From positions 248,001 to 312,000 of the forward strand of contig NZ_JAULBC010000008.1 of NCBI RefSeq assembly GCF_041060425.1: a DNA stretch of 64,000 bases, written 5' to 3'. The translations under genes and the position numbers were made by a program. Under the pieces are notes generated by a model. The model saw only the letters and a program-made list of their open reading frames with translations, had not been told where the DNA came from and ran no database searches. The number at the start of each line of letters is the position of its first letter. Position 1 is the stretch's first letter. This DNA comes from Danxiaibacter flavus. GTDB lineage: Bacteria > Bacteroidota > Bacteroidia > Chitinophagales > Chitinophagaceae. Of the stretch, positions 1-8,925 are shown in pieces.

Positions 1-3000
1 GGTTATGCACTTACTACGTATATGATGGCTTTGGAAGATTACGTTACAAACTTACACCCGGTGCGGTAGAGTTACTGCGGGTAATGTATGATGTAAATGC
101 AACATGGAGCGTAAATGAAGATATAGCTGCGGAACTTTGTTATTATAATATTTATGACAACAGGGGAAGAATTATTGCACAACATTCGCCGGGCGCAGGA
201 GAAAATGAGATCGTGTATGATAAGCGAAACCGCCCGATATTTACCAGGGATGCCAAAGACAAACAGCTTAGCCGATGGATGCTGACCTGCTATGATGCGC
301 TGAATAGGCCCATTCTTTCCGGTTTTATATCTACCAGTTATGATAGGGCATATCTTCAAACTTACCTGGATGGCCAGGCCCTGGCTAACTCATCTGTGTC
401 TTTTGAGCCGTCTACTTCAGCCGTATTGCCGCAATTGGTAGTTGGTGAGCGCGTAGCCGGAACTGAAGAATACACTGCAAGTGAAGAGATTGTTTTTAAT
501 CCCGGCTTTGAATCTGAAGCATCGGCAAATTTTATAGCTCAGATAAGTACCGGTACTGGTGGCAATGCATCGCCCGATATTTCATTGCTTGGAAATCCGG
601 TACCTGCGGGTATAACCATTGTAACACTGTCTGTTAATTTTTACGATGATTACGCCTATGGCGGGGCTAAAACGTTTAGCGATAAATATGGCTTTCCGGC
701 AACAAGCAATGCTTATGTACTTGCAACCAAAAGAACAGAAAGAACGCTGGATATGTTAACGGGCCGGCAAGTTCGTGTTATAGATGACAACAATTATAAC
801 AACGATGGTTTTTCCGGAACTACCATATATTATAACGAAGATGGCAATACGCTGCAGGTATTATCAGATAATTATTTTAAAGGAACAGATATATATACTA
901 GTCAATACGATTTTTCTGGCAAAGAGTTAGCTAATTGCCTTTCTCAGACATTGCCCGGTACTTCCTTAAAAGATTTCAGAACAGTAACCGGTTATGAGTA
1001 TGATATATTAGGCCGGCTACAGTCTTTGTCCAAAAGTTACGGTGGCTCCGTTTATAAAAAGCTGGTGCAATACACTTATGATGAATTGGGAAGAACGACG
1101 CAGCAAAAGTTATCTCCTTCTTATAATGGCAATGCCGGTATAGAAAGGCTTGACTACAACTACAGTATCCATGGCGCATTAACCGGCATTAATAAAAATT
1201 ACGCTTTGCAAACGGCCAATAACCAACAATGGAATAATTACTTTGGTGAATATTTGGGTTATGATAACAGGGATGCGCAGTTTTCAGCCGCAAGCTTAAA
1301 TGGCAATATCAGCGGAGTAATATGGAAAAGCCAAAGTGATAACAAGCCGAGACGGTATGATTATAATTACACAAATGCCGGATATTTGAATGCTGCGCAA
1401 TTTGTACAAAAAGAAAAGCCTTCAGACTCCTGGTCCGCTGCGAAGATGAATGCATCTGTGCCAACGTTGCAATACGACGCAAATGGCAATTTGCTCGCCA
1501 TGTCTCAAATGGGCCTGCGGGCGGGGCAATCTACACCCGCATTAATAGACGACCTTATTTATGGCTATGATAAAAGCGGGTACAGTAACAGACTTGTAAG
1601 TGTTACCGATAGAGCATCTAATCCGGCCAACCCTCCGGCGGGAGCAGATTTCACAAACGGAACGGGATTACCTGCAAACCATTACACATATGATGCGGCA
1701 GGTAATTTAACCCGCGATTATAACAAAGGAATGGGTAATGCAGCCAACGAAGGGATACTGTATAATATACTAAACAGGCCATGCCGTATAGAGATACAGG
1801 GTAAATACAGTCTTTCATATATCTACGATGCAGATGGAGCGTTGCTTGCAAAAAAGATCACCAATACTGCCACAGGTTCGTATAAATGGCAATATTTCGT
1901 GGACGGACTTGCACTTGAAAACAATACACCGCTTTATTTCTCTAACGAAACAGGGCGGTTGCGGATTAGTAAAGTAAGCAGTTATGCAATAAGCCCCGCT
2001 CCGTCTTTGACGATTGGCGGTAACGACGGCCTTGTGATTAATGGAAAGCCCGCTTTTTACGACTTCTATATAACAGATCACCAGGGTAGTACACGAATGG
2101 TACTTACTGAAGAACAACATGCAGAAATGCACCTCGCAACCATGGAAGACAGGAACGCCGACCAAAAAGCCTATGAAGAAAGCACGTTTGGTAAACAGGG
2201 ATCAGGTAATGAAGTAGTGGCAAGCAGATGGGATACACCACCGGCCTGGGCAAGTCATTATAATGATGCTGCAAATAGAAAAGTGAGCAGACTAAATCAA
2301 GGCCTTCCGGTTGGCCCCAATGTGTTGTTGAAAGTAATGGCCGGTGATATGCTAAAAATAAGCACCGATTATTTTTACAACGAGGCTGTTACTACAGGCA
2401 GCAATGGTTTAAGTAATGTAGTAAATTCTTTGGTTGGGGCCTTATCAGGAAGTGGGCCAGCAGCAGGATTAAAAGGTGCCGCATCTCAATTACAATCGCA
2501 ATTGCTTAATTCGGGAGATCTGGCGAATTTTTTAAACAATCCGGATGGCGTTACCAATAATAATCTACCCAGGGCTTATCTTAATTGGTTGTTCTTTGAC
2601 GAAAACTTTAATCCGATACCTTCTGATGCTACTACCGGAAATGGTAGTGGCGCTATGAGAGTGACAGGTTCAGGAGATGGCAAAGCTCTTGTTCAATCTG
2701 GTATAAAAGTGCCTGCCAGCGGTTATGCTTTTGTGTATGTAAGCAATACAAGCAGCACCAATGTGTATTTTGATAATCTTAAAATAATACATGAACGCGG
2801 CCGTATTTTGCAGGAGCATCATTATTATCCCTATGGTTTAGAAATAGCTAGCATTAGCAGCAGGGCTTTTGGTAAGCTGGATAACGGTTGGCGTTATCAG
2901 GGAACATTTAGTGAATTTGAAGAAGAAACCGGATGGACTAATTTTGATTTGAGAAGTTATGATGCACAATTGGGACGATGGACAAGTGTAGATCCTTATG

Positions 3001-3842
3001 ACCAATATGCGAGTGGGTATGTGGGTATGGGAAGTAATCCGGTGAATGGAGTGGATGAAGATGGGGGATTAAGTATTCCTCTCTTATTTGCTACAACTGC
3101 TGCCGGCGCTGGCATTGGTTATTTGATGGCTCCAGAACGAGAAAAAGGAAGAGGCGCATTAATAGGCGCAGGCATTGGATTAGGCGCAGGAATAATTGCA
3201 AATATTAGCCTGAACGGAATAATGGATTATGCCGATCCTCATAAAGGAGTGTACGCTCAGAATGTATATGACAATTATGCTGATCGATTCGAAAAATATA
3301 CAAAAGAGTTTTCAAACGGATATTGGTCGCGTTCTTTCGATGCGTGGGTTGACGACAAGTTGTCTGATCTCTTCAGTAATAGTTATCATTTTTTAGGATC
3401 AGTTACTAATTCTAAATTCTCTTGGATAACAATTGATCAATTATCTTCATCAATGATAAATATTATAACCAGGGAAATCGGACGGACAAATTATGAAATG
3501 CGATATGTTCAAAGTTATGCTCCGGATTTTATAGAACGCTCTTACGATTTTAAGGGCATGGGAAGACAAATGCGCGTAGAAATGGGTAAAGGCGGACGCA
3601 ATACTACTGTTGATATTTTTAAGAATGATGAAAAGAATGAAGTGCTTAACAATGATCACAATGTGTCACGCATATATAAGGTAAGAAAGAATGTTTTTAA
3701 AGTTAGATATAATCCCGGGTATAAAACGGAATATTTTTCGCTGCCTATTGTTAATGGACAACCTCAAATACCCCCTGTGACAGTATCTAATTCGAAGAAG
3801 ATTAAAATCCAACTACGAGTAAAAAATAATCATACATACTAA
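1..3842 (+). CDS. RHS repeat-associated core domain protein, 5' end outside window
   Basis: The reading frame is open back to base 3, before the first internal ATG at 84, and reads YYVYDGFGRLRYKL, a YD-type RHS repeat, so the gene begins outside the window. YD-like repeats (YDxxGRL, YDANGNL, YDAAGNLTRDY, YIYDADG) run through the first 650 residues. The RHS core lies at about residues 930-1020, with DHQGSTR earlier, then YYPYGLE, YQGTFSEFEEETGW, FDLRSYDAQLGRWTSVDPY and NPVNGVDEDGG. After GVDEDGG the sequence changes to a glycine-rich hydrophobic stretch (GAGIGYLM, GAGIGLGAGI) and a charged tail of about 200 residues. In this family that variable tail is usually the toxic part of a polymorphic toxin; its activity here is not recognised. 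Bases 2382-3073 are duplicated at 4669-5358. The next gene starts 11 nt downstream and is the obvious immunity candidate. Confidence 0.9.
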   Translation, partial: LCTYYVYDGFGRLRYKLTPGAVELLRVMYDVNATWSVNEDIAAELCYYNIYDNRGRIIAQHSPGAGENEIVYDKRNRPIFTRDAKDKQLSRWMLTCYDALNRPILSGFISTSYDRAYLQTYLDGQALANSSVSFEPSTSAVLPQLVVGERVAGTEEYTASEEIVFNPGFESEASANFIAQISTGTGGNASPDISLLGNPVPAGITIVTLSVNFYDDYAYGGAKTFSDKYGFPATSNAYVLATKRTERTLDMLTGRQVRVIDDNNYNNDGFSGTTIYYNEDGNTLQVLSDNYFKGTDIYTSQYDFSGKELANCLSQTLPGTSLKDFRTVTGYEYDILGRLQSLSKSYGGSVYKKLVQYTYDELGRTTQQKLSPSYNGNAGIERLDYNYSIHGALTGINKNYALQTANNQQWNNYFGEYLGYDNRDAQFSAASLNGNISGVIWKSQSDNKPRRYDYNYTNAGYLNAAQFVQKEKPSDSWSAAKMNASVPTLQYDANGNLLAMSQMGLRAGQSTPALIDDLIYGYDKSGYSNRLVSVTDRASNPANPPAGADFTNGTGLPANHYTYDAAGNLTRDYNKGMGNAANEGILYNILNRPCRIEIQGKYSLSYIYDADGALLAKKITNTATGSYKWQYFVDGLALENNTPLYFSNETGRLRISKVSSYAISPAPSLTIGGNDGLVINGKPAFYDFYITDHQGSTRMVLTEEQHAEMHLATMEDRNADQKAYEESTFGKQGSGNEVVASRWDTPPAWASHYNDAANRKVSRLNQGLPVGPNVLLKVMAGDMLKISTDYFYNEAVTTGSNGLSNVVNSLVGALSGSGPAAGLKGAASQLQSQLLNSGDLANFLNNPDGVTNNNLPRAYLNWLFFDENFNPIPSDATTGNGSGAMRVTGSGDGKALVQSGIKVPASGYAFVYVSNTSSTNVYFDNLKIIHERGRILQEHHYYPYGLEIASISSRAFGKLDNGWRYQGTFSEFEEETGWTNFDLRSYDAQLGRWTSVDPYDQYASGYVGMGSNPVNGVDEDGGLSIPLLFATTAAGAGIGYLMAPEREKGRGALIGAGIGLGAGIIANISLNGIMDYADPHKGVYAQNVYDNYADRFEKYTKEFSNGYWSRSFDAWVDDKLSDLFSNSYHFLGSVTNSKFSWITIDQLSSSMINIITREIGRTNYEMRYVQSYAPDFIERSYDFKGMGRQMRVEMGKGGRNTTVDIFKNDEKNEVLNNDHNVSRIYKVRKNVFKVRYNPGYKTEYFSLPIVNGQPQIPPVTVSNSKKIKIQLRVKNNHTY
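2382..3073 (+). repeat. RHS-core direct repeat, copy 1 (inside the RHS gene)
   Basis: This 692-bp segment, from the EAVTTGSNG codons to the GVDEDGG codons, is repeated almost identically at 4669-5358. The shared block ends exactly where the variable toxin tail starts, as expected for homologous exchange of RHS C-terminal modules. Confidence 0.9.
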
Positions 3843-3853
3843 TCAAAACAAAC

Positions 3854-4606
3854 ATGGGAGAAAAGGTCTTATCGTGCCTGGTTATCTTTTTATTATTTCA
3901 AGAGGGAGTCTTTGCACAGAATAAAACTGTTTTCAAAGAAGACTTTGAGAAAAGGTATTTGAAGACGCCAAATAATTCAGAGACAGTTTTTTGTATTGGA
4001 ACATACACTCCTAAACAAAAGGATGCTGCTCCATTAATTTCTAACTCATTACAAGTGCCATTTGGTGAATACTATACAAATTACTCGTCATGTGAGGATA
4101 GTACTGTTAAGAATTTTTATACTTCAGTTTTCGTCTATGATGAAGTCGTAGAAAATAACAGAGATTTTATGGTAATTAAAATGGATACAATTTTAGATGT
4201 TGGAAAGCAGTATAGGATAACTTTAAAAGTAAAAATTGATCCCTGTGCTGGCTATACAATTGACAGCTTGGGTTTTTCATTCTTTAATGATGAAAAAGCT
4301 ATTGGGAAGTTTTTTAGAGAGGGTTTTGAAAACGGACATTTCGAAAACAATATATCCATGAAAGAAGCGAACACTTGCAAATGGCAAATATTTAAGTGTG
4401 AGTTTGTTTGCAATGGCGCCGGAGAGTATTTAATGATCGGGAATTATAGGTTAAATAATCAAATAAAATTGCCCAAGGAACAAAAAAATAATTGTCCATA
4501 TAGGGACAAGCAAAATGATAATTACTCAAAAATATATAACAAAAAAGATGGCATGCTGGCAACTTGCTATCTTTTTTTAGATGATATAATAATTTCGGAA
4601 CTGTGA
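3854..4606 (+). CDS. secreted protein of unknown function, candidate immunity partner of the RHS toxin
   Basis: The 250-residue product begins with a Sec signal peptide (hydrophobic core then VFAQ at about residue 21), so it should reach the periplasm or outer membrane. No named family is recognised. It has a paralog at 8926-9620; shared landmarks in the same order are VIK(M/L)DT, a K(Q/R)YRI stretch, a WQ segment, G(E/D)Y..MIGN, NNCPY and a C-terminal LF(L/V) with I(S/D)E. The pattern of GN and YLFLDDI strands recalls the jelly-roll modules at the start of Bacteroidota OmpA-like proteins, which is inference only. The 11-nt gap after the RHS gene suggests co-transcription and an immunity role for that toxin tail. 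Base composition is clearly more AT-rich than the RHS gene, which fits an exchanged module. Confidence 0.75.
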   Translation: MGEKVLSCLVIFLLFQEGVFAQNKTVFKEDFEKRYLKTPNNSETVFCIGTYTPKQKDAAPLISNSLQVPFGEYYTNYSSCEDSTVKNFYTSVFVYDEVVENNRDFMVIKMDTILDVGKQYRITLKVKIDPCAGYTIDSLGFSFFNDEKAIGKFFREGFENGHFENNISMKEANTCKWQIFKCEFVCNGAGEYLMIGNYRLNNQIKLPKEQKNNCPYRDKQNDNYSKIYNKKDGMLATCYLFLDDIIISEL

Positions 4607-4668
4607 TTTTTTTGTCGCAGTTGATGTTGGGGGCAACATGCTAATGAAGCAAATCCTCACATACTTTT

Positions 4669-5358
4669 GAGGCTGTTACTACAGGCAGCAATGGTTTAAG
4701 TGATGTAGTAAATTCTTTGGTTGGTGCCTTATCAGGAAGCGCGTCAGCGGCAGGATTAAAAGGTGCCGCATCTCAATTACAGGCGCAATTGCTTAATTCG
4801 GGAGATCTGGCGAATTTTTTAAACAATCCGGATGGCGTTACCAATAATAATCTACCCAGGGCTTATCTTAATTGGTTGTTCTTTGACGAAAACTTTGATC
4901 CGATAGCTTCTGATGCTACTACCGGAAATGGTAGTGGCGCTATGAGAGTGACAGGTTCCGGAGATTGGCAAATCTCTTGTTCAATCCGGTATAAAAGTGC
5001 CTGCCAGCGGATATGCTTTCGTGTATGTAAGTAATACAAGCAGCACCAATGTGTATTTTGACAATCTTAAAATAATACATGAACGCGGCCGTATTTTACA
5101 GGAGCATCATTATTATCCTTATGGTTTAGAGATAGCTAACATTAGCAGCAGGGCTTATGGTAAGTTGGATAATGGTTGGCGCTATCAGGGAACATTTAGC
5201 GAATTTGAAGAGGAAACCGGATGGACTAATTTTGATTTGAGAAGTTATGATGCACAATTGGGGCGATGGATAAGTGTAGATCCTTATGATCAGTATGCGA
5301 GTGGGTATGTGGGTATGGAAAGTCCGGTGAATGGAGTGGATGAAGATGGAGGATTAAG
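4669..5358 (+). repeat. RHS-core direct repeat, copy 2 (headless cassette)
   Basis: This is the second copy of 2382-3073. It differs by scattered substitutions, one extra T near 4965 (GAGATTGGC here, GAGATGGC in copy 1) and a 3-base in-frame loss near 5330. It starts abruptly after two in-frame stops at 4642 and 4645, so there is no complete RHS gene here. Confidence 0.9.
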
Positions 5359-6273
5359 CTTGAATTTTGGTGAGTTGGGAGGAGTAACTGGAAGTGTTTT
5401 GGTCGACAGATTATTGGTGACTGCAGGCGGAGCAGCCCTTGGCTACGGAATTGACAAGTTAACGGGAGGTAAGGATATGTGGGCGCTGCAATTGGTGCCA
5501 CTGTTGGTTTTGGTGCGACGTTTATACCTCCGATGGATTTTGAAAAAACTATTTCTGAACTGTATTACAAATACGGCTCATTTAATGTACGCGATTTGGT
5601 TAACAATAACCCAGATCTTTTAAATGCTTTAATAGACGATTTAAAGCGATTGACAGGGTTATCTTTTAATGTTGCTAATGGCCTACTAGGATATTCCAGA
5701 GTTCGACATTTAGGAAGCACTGGTTTGGGCAGCATTGGCTATAATAGACGTTCATATAGCAGCTCTTATGCCCGGAAATTGGTGGTTGAAATGTTAGATA
5801 ATATTCGTACGACAACCGTAGTATCCAATACGGGTTCCGGCAATTATGTGCCAAATGCCAATCTCGATGAAATCAATCTTGATGAAGTGGAAGGAGAAGT
5901 GTTGCAAAACGGAGTAAGCTCTAACTTAAATCCTAATACGTTCAGCATGGGTATGATTTTACTGCATGAATGGGGGCATACAATTTCAGGAGGGCAATAT
6001 GAGGATGTAGATTATGATAATAACGGCAACGCAATTGATGGTAAGAATGAAGGGTTTAATGAACTTGCACATGACTATAACAGGATCAGGAGGCAGATGG
6101 GGCGTTATTCACTTCAATCTTGGCGCAGGAGGAAGACTTATAATTTAGATACTATGGGACAAACTGGCTATATGGCAATGAATAGAACTTCGCGAAGAAG
6201 GATATTGAAAACATATTATCGTCACAGACCATTTCGACTACCAAGTCATTCGAAATTTATAAAAATACCATGA
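4669..6273 (+). pseudogene. displaced RHS C-terminal cassette with HEWGH metallopeptidase-like tail, frameshifted
   Basis: The conserved part repeats the RHS core of the upstream gene (EAVTTGSNG to GVDEDGG) with no N-terminal repeats and no obvious start. Two indels break the frame: an extra T near 4965 and a missing base near 5475, the second restoring the original phase. After GVDEDGG the tail is new: a glycine zipper (AAIGATVGFGATF), then about 240 residues ending basic. It contains MILLHEWGHTISGG at about 5955-5995, a HExxH zinc-binding motif, with an acidic DVDYDNNGN stretch and NEGFNELAHDY after it, where the E could be the third ligand. Inference: a silent toxin tail with a zinc-peptidase fold, exchangeable with the expressed RHS gene by recombination over the 690-bp repeat. 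The stop overlaps the next start by 4 nt (ATGA). Confidence 0.75.
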
Positions 6274-6803
6274 GACAATTAATATACAGCGCCTTCCTTG
6301 TTTGTCTATGTACAGACTTACAGGGACAAACCTTTGAAAGTAGGAATGTTTTAAAGAACGTACTCGGCTTACCTTGGGTTGATGATGCCCTAAAGAATAA
6401 AAAAAGTATTTGTATTGAGGTAGAAATACCTAAGCAACTCGATGAATCCAAATTAGTTGGCTTTTCGGATACTGTATTGCCAGTAAAGTATTCAAGTTTA
6501 TTTTACAACAAAATGATGCGTTCAGGAAAATTTTGTTCATCATTTTTTAATAAGCCATTATTCACGGATAATTCTTCGAACGACTCAATAGTCATCGAGC
6601 CACAAAGCTGTAAAAAGTATAAGGCTTTAACAGCTTATCAAGTCCAAAAAAATAACGAATTGGAGTCTTGCCTTATCGTGTCAAGTAGACAGTTAGTGTT
6701 GCCATTTGAGAAAGTTAAAATGGGTGAAATTACATATCTATTTTTGCGTCGTATAAATGATGTGAAATATTATCTGACGATTATTAACGTTAAGTATAAT
6801 TAG
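6270..6803 (+). CDS. small secreted protein, candidate immunity protein of the metallopeptidase cassette
   Basis: A 177-residue product with an N-terminal hydrophobic signal (SAFLVCLCTDLQGQ, cleavage likely before QTFES). The start ATG overlaps the stop of the HEWGH cassette in an ATGA, so translation is probably coupled. That arrangement is typical of toxin-immunity pairs in RHS loci; no family is recognised, so the role rests on position. Export would place it where a secreted or periplasmic toxin could be met. Codon use is AT-rich like the other orphan genes here. Confidence 0.7.
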   Translation: MRQLIYSAFLVCLCTDLQGQTFESRNVLKNVLGLPWVDDALKNKKSICIEVEIPKQLDESKLVGFSDTVLPVKYSSLFYNKMMRSGKFCSSFFNKPLFTDNSSNDSIVIEPQSCKKYKALTAYQVQKNNELESCLIVSSRQLVLPFEKVKMGEITYLFLRRINDVKYYLTIINVKYN

Positions 6804-6838
6804 CAGTCAGTGAATTGAATGGCGATCGTTTCTCCCTT

Positions 6839-6929
6839 GTTGGTGTTGGACATTTACATTGCAACCTTCGGTCGTGTGTTGGGCTGCCAGTTGAGCGTCG
6901 GCAAACCAGCAACTAACTTGGGTGTTTGA
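6839..6929 (+). repeat. about 90-bp hairpin element, copy A
   Basis: It lies 36 nt after the stop at 6803. It shares with copies B (8115-8204) and C (8764-8853) a start like GTTGgACATTTrC, a G+C-rich imperfect palindrome in the middle (GTGTGTTGGGCTG here) and an end AACTAACTTGGGTGTTTGA. All three are close to 90 bp and in the same orientation as the genes. Integron attC sites have this size and position, but the RYYYAAC and GTTRRRY core boxes are not present at the ends. Confidence 0.65.
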
Positions 6930-6936
6930 AAAATGG

Positions 6937-7019
6937 CCCAACAGGGCAGGAATGTTTTGGAGAATAGCGCTACAATTCAATCGGTCTGTGACTCCAGCCT
7001 ATTTCCTGTTACGTGAGAT
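6937..7019 (+). repeat. diverged direct repeat of 9818-9903, toxin-tail remnant
   Basis: TGGCCCAACAGGGCAGGAATG followed by a TTTGGAGAATA-like stretch and CCTATTT matches, with small gaps, the segment in front of the second lipoprotein copy at 9957. Together with the lipoprotein genes it forms one duplicated unit. No open frame is kept here. Confidence 0.55.
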
Positions 7020-7057
7020 TTTACAATTCCAATCCCAATGTACGTAGAATTAATTTT

Positions 7058-7387
7058 ATGAAACTATTTCTATTTGTTGCTGCTCTCCTTTTTTGCGGAT
7101 GCACTTCTTTTGATAACATGAGTAGAGATGTAATGCACGAAACTCGAAAGTATAATCGAAAGCCAATACTTGTGGCTGCCAATCAAGACAGTATTCAACG
7201 ATTTTTTGTATTAAACGCAGACAGTCGATTTTATTATTGTGAGGATCCTTTAAAATCTCGAAATCGTCATCAAAAATTCTATGATGGCTCATATCTTGAG
7301 CTCGGTAATACATTGCATTTAATTTTTCATAAGGATCATAAACCTGAAAACATGATGCCTTATATGATTCATCTGGCAAATACCTGA
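7058..7387 (+). CDS. small lipoprotein, truncated paralog of the gene at 9957
   Basis: The ATG at 7058 gives a signal with lipobox (LLFCGC, Cys15), better than the upstream in-frame ATG at 7013, which would put 15 residues before the signal. The mature part shares with the 9957 product SRDV.HET.KYNR.PILVA, RFFVLN..SRFY, HLIF.KDHKPE.M and PYMI. It ends early: a 5-base deletion just before TTCATCTGGC (compare AAGGGATTCATC in the other copy) shifts the frame, so the last dozen residues are lost, although the DNA beyond still matches. No function is recognised; the setting suggests an orphan immunity lipoprotein. Confidence 0.65.
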   Translation: MKLFLFVAALLFCGCTSFDNMSRDVMHETRKYNRKPILVAANQDSIQRFFVLNADSRFYYCEDPLKSRNRHQKFYDGSYLELGNTLHLIFHKDHKPENMMPYMIHLANT

Positions 7388-7507
7388 TCTATCCCTTCAA
7401 GTCAGGAAACTTGAAAACTTACCTGCAGATATCGCCAGCAAAGTAATGAGAAGGGAATCAATGTCATTTGCTGTTGGGTGCAGGGATAGAGTATTTGGCC
7501 GCGCGGC

Positions 7508-7525
7508 CAATATGCGAGTGGGTAA
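7508..7525 (+). repeat. 18-bp RHS-core scar
   Basis: CCAATATGCGAGTGGGTA is identical to the RHS core at about 3002-3019 (codons for QYASGY) and also occurs in copy 2. It sits immediately upstream of the lipoprotein gene at 7542 with no other RHS sequence around it, so it looks like the leftover end of a lost RHS module. Confidence 0.6.
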
Positions 7526-7541
7526 TATTAAATCAAAAATA

Positions 7542-8045
7542 ATGAGTAGGTATTCTATTTTTTTGTGGGTGATTTTTATTAGCTGTTTTAGCTGCGAAAG
7601 TATCAGTAAGGCAAGATCGACAAGTGGCACTAAGTTGGAAGGTTCGCACTGGAAATTGCTTTATAGCAGGGTTGGTGATAGCGTAATAAATTTTTGTCCA
7701 GATTCCACAAAGTATTTTACACTTGTGTTCTATGCAAAAAAATTTAAAGGGTTTAATGGCAGCTTTAGTATAAAAGGGTTTTCAGATGACACCACTTCCG
7801 CCTTTTACACTCATAGACCTTATACCGGCTTTTATAGGCTTTATGGTGATCAAGGGATAAGTCTATATTGGTTCAATAAAATAAGCTGGTCAATGGATTT
7901 TAACAAGCATGCATTAGGTCAAGCCATTGCCCAAATTTTTAGATTGGACGGCCAGTATCGATTTGTTAATAGGCAACTTATTCTAGAAAGTCAGTCACAT
8001 GAAATAGACAAATTTATCGTAATCATATCGGAGCTAGTAGAATAA
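7542..8045 (+). CDS. orphan lipoprotein, unknown function
   Basis: Start chosen at the ATG at 7542, which begins a signal with lipobox (ISCFSC then ES); the longer in-frame start at 7446 would add 32 residues encoded by RHS-scar DNA. The mature part reads LEGSHWKLLY, then a run of alternating strands (FTLVFYAKKFKGFNGSF). This faintly recalls META/HslJ-type domains, but I would not assign it. The product is 167 residues. The gene lies between a scar of RHS core and hairpin element B, so it is best read as an orphan immunity-type gene left after its toxin tail was lost. Confidence 0.65.
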   Translation: MSRYSIFLWVIFISCFSCESISKARSTSGTKLEGSHWKLLYSRVGDSVINFCPDSTKYFTLVFYAKKFKGFNGSFSIKGFSDDTTSAFYTHRPYTGFYRLYGDQGISLYWFNKISWSMDFNKHALGQAIAQIFRLDGQYRFVNRQLILESQSHEIDKFIVIISELVE

Positions 8046-8114
8046 GGATATTTAGTCTCCTGTTTTTTTCGAAGCCTCATGTTGTGCAATTCAGTGTATG
8101 CTGTTTTGCAGTTT

Positions 8115-8204
8115 TTGATGTTGCACATTTGCGCTACTGCTGTTGTTGAATGCGTCGGCATCTAGTCAGTGCCGGCATACCAACAACTACTTTATGTTTG
8201 AGAT
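8115..8204 (+). repeat. about 90-bp hairpin element, copy B
   Basis: It lies 70 nt after the stop at 8045. It has TGTTGCACATTTGCGC at the left, a palindrome with outer arms GTTGTTG and CAACAAC and inner TCGGCA and TGCCG, and CAACAACTACTTTATGTTTGA at the right. It is homologous to copies A and C. Confidence 0.65.
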
Positions 8205-8250
8205 GCTATGATAACTAAGTATAGTGAATGATTTATTTTAGAAAATATTT

Positions 8251-8748
8251 ATGAAAACTAATTACATAATATGGGTATATGTTTGTTTGGCATCTTGTTA
8301 CACTATCCCCAAAAAGACAGCTTCAAAGCCGTTTATTAAAAATTACATTCAAGAATTTCGATTAGCCAAAGGAGATAGTGTAATTGATAAGCTATCTTAT
8401 ATAGACTCAATGCAATTAGTTGAAAAACGATTTATAAGAAGCAGAAAGGTTTATTATATATTGAATTTCTATTTCAAAAACCATGATGCAGACATGTTAG
8501 CCAAAGACAGTACTGGTTCATATTTTGGATATTGTGGAGGTAGTTTGCTGTTAATTCCTTACGATATTCGAAATGATAGTGCTATCTGTAGTATTCAAAA
8601 AAATTCAAAAATGCCATATGGAGTATGCGATTATTCAAAAGTGTTAGATGAGATAATCAGAGTAGGTCATGTGAAGACTGTATATATCAGTGAAGAGAAG
8701 TTGGCTATTACAGATTCGATAGGACGAAGTGCTATTTTTATTAGATAA
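8251..8748 (+). CDS. orphan lipoprotein-like protein, unknown function
   Basis: A 165-residue product with a short N-terminal hydrophobic segment and a possible lipobox (VCLASC, Cys16). The mature part is mixed charge with strand-like stretches (YYILNFYFK, SLLLIPYDI); no family is recognised. It is enclosed exactly between hairpin elements B and C, forming a one-gene module of about 650 bp. By context it may be an immunity or other accessory protein. Confidence 0.65.
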   Translation: MKTNYIIWVYVCLASCYTIPKKTASKPFIKNYIQEFRLAKGDSVIDKLSYIDSMQLVEKRFIRSRKVYYILNFYFKNHDADMLAKDSTGSYFGYCGGSLLLIPYDIRNDSAICSIQKNSKMPYGVCDYSKVLDEIIRVGHVKTVYISEEKLAITDSIGRSAIFIR

Positions 8749-8763
8749 TGTTTGTTACAGCCA

Positions 8764-8853
8764 TTGGTTTTGCACATTCACGCCTCCGCCATGTTAGTGT
8801 GTCGGGCTGATAGCTAATAGCCCGCACACTAACAACTAATTTGGGTGTTGCAT
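8764..8853 (+). repeat. about 90-bp hairpin element, copy C
   Basis: It starts 16 nt after the stop at 8748. The core is a strong hairpin at 8793-8833: GTTAGTGTG pairs with CACACTAAC, then after a bulged T CGGGCT pairs with AGCCCG, around a 10-nt loop. Left part TTTTGCACATTCACGCC and right part CAACTAATTTGGGTGTT match copies A and B. Confidence 0.7.
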
Positions 8854-8925
8854 GTTTATAAAACAATAGCCCATATACTTTTCTAAAAATGAAAAACAAT
8901 CGTGTGTTTTAAATAATGAACTATT

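Noticed and set aside
6839..8853. Integron attC sites
   Set aside because: Size and location after genes fit, but RYYYAAC and GTTRRRY boxes are not found in the right order at the ends of any of the three copies, and there is no integrase in the window.
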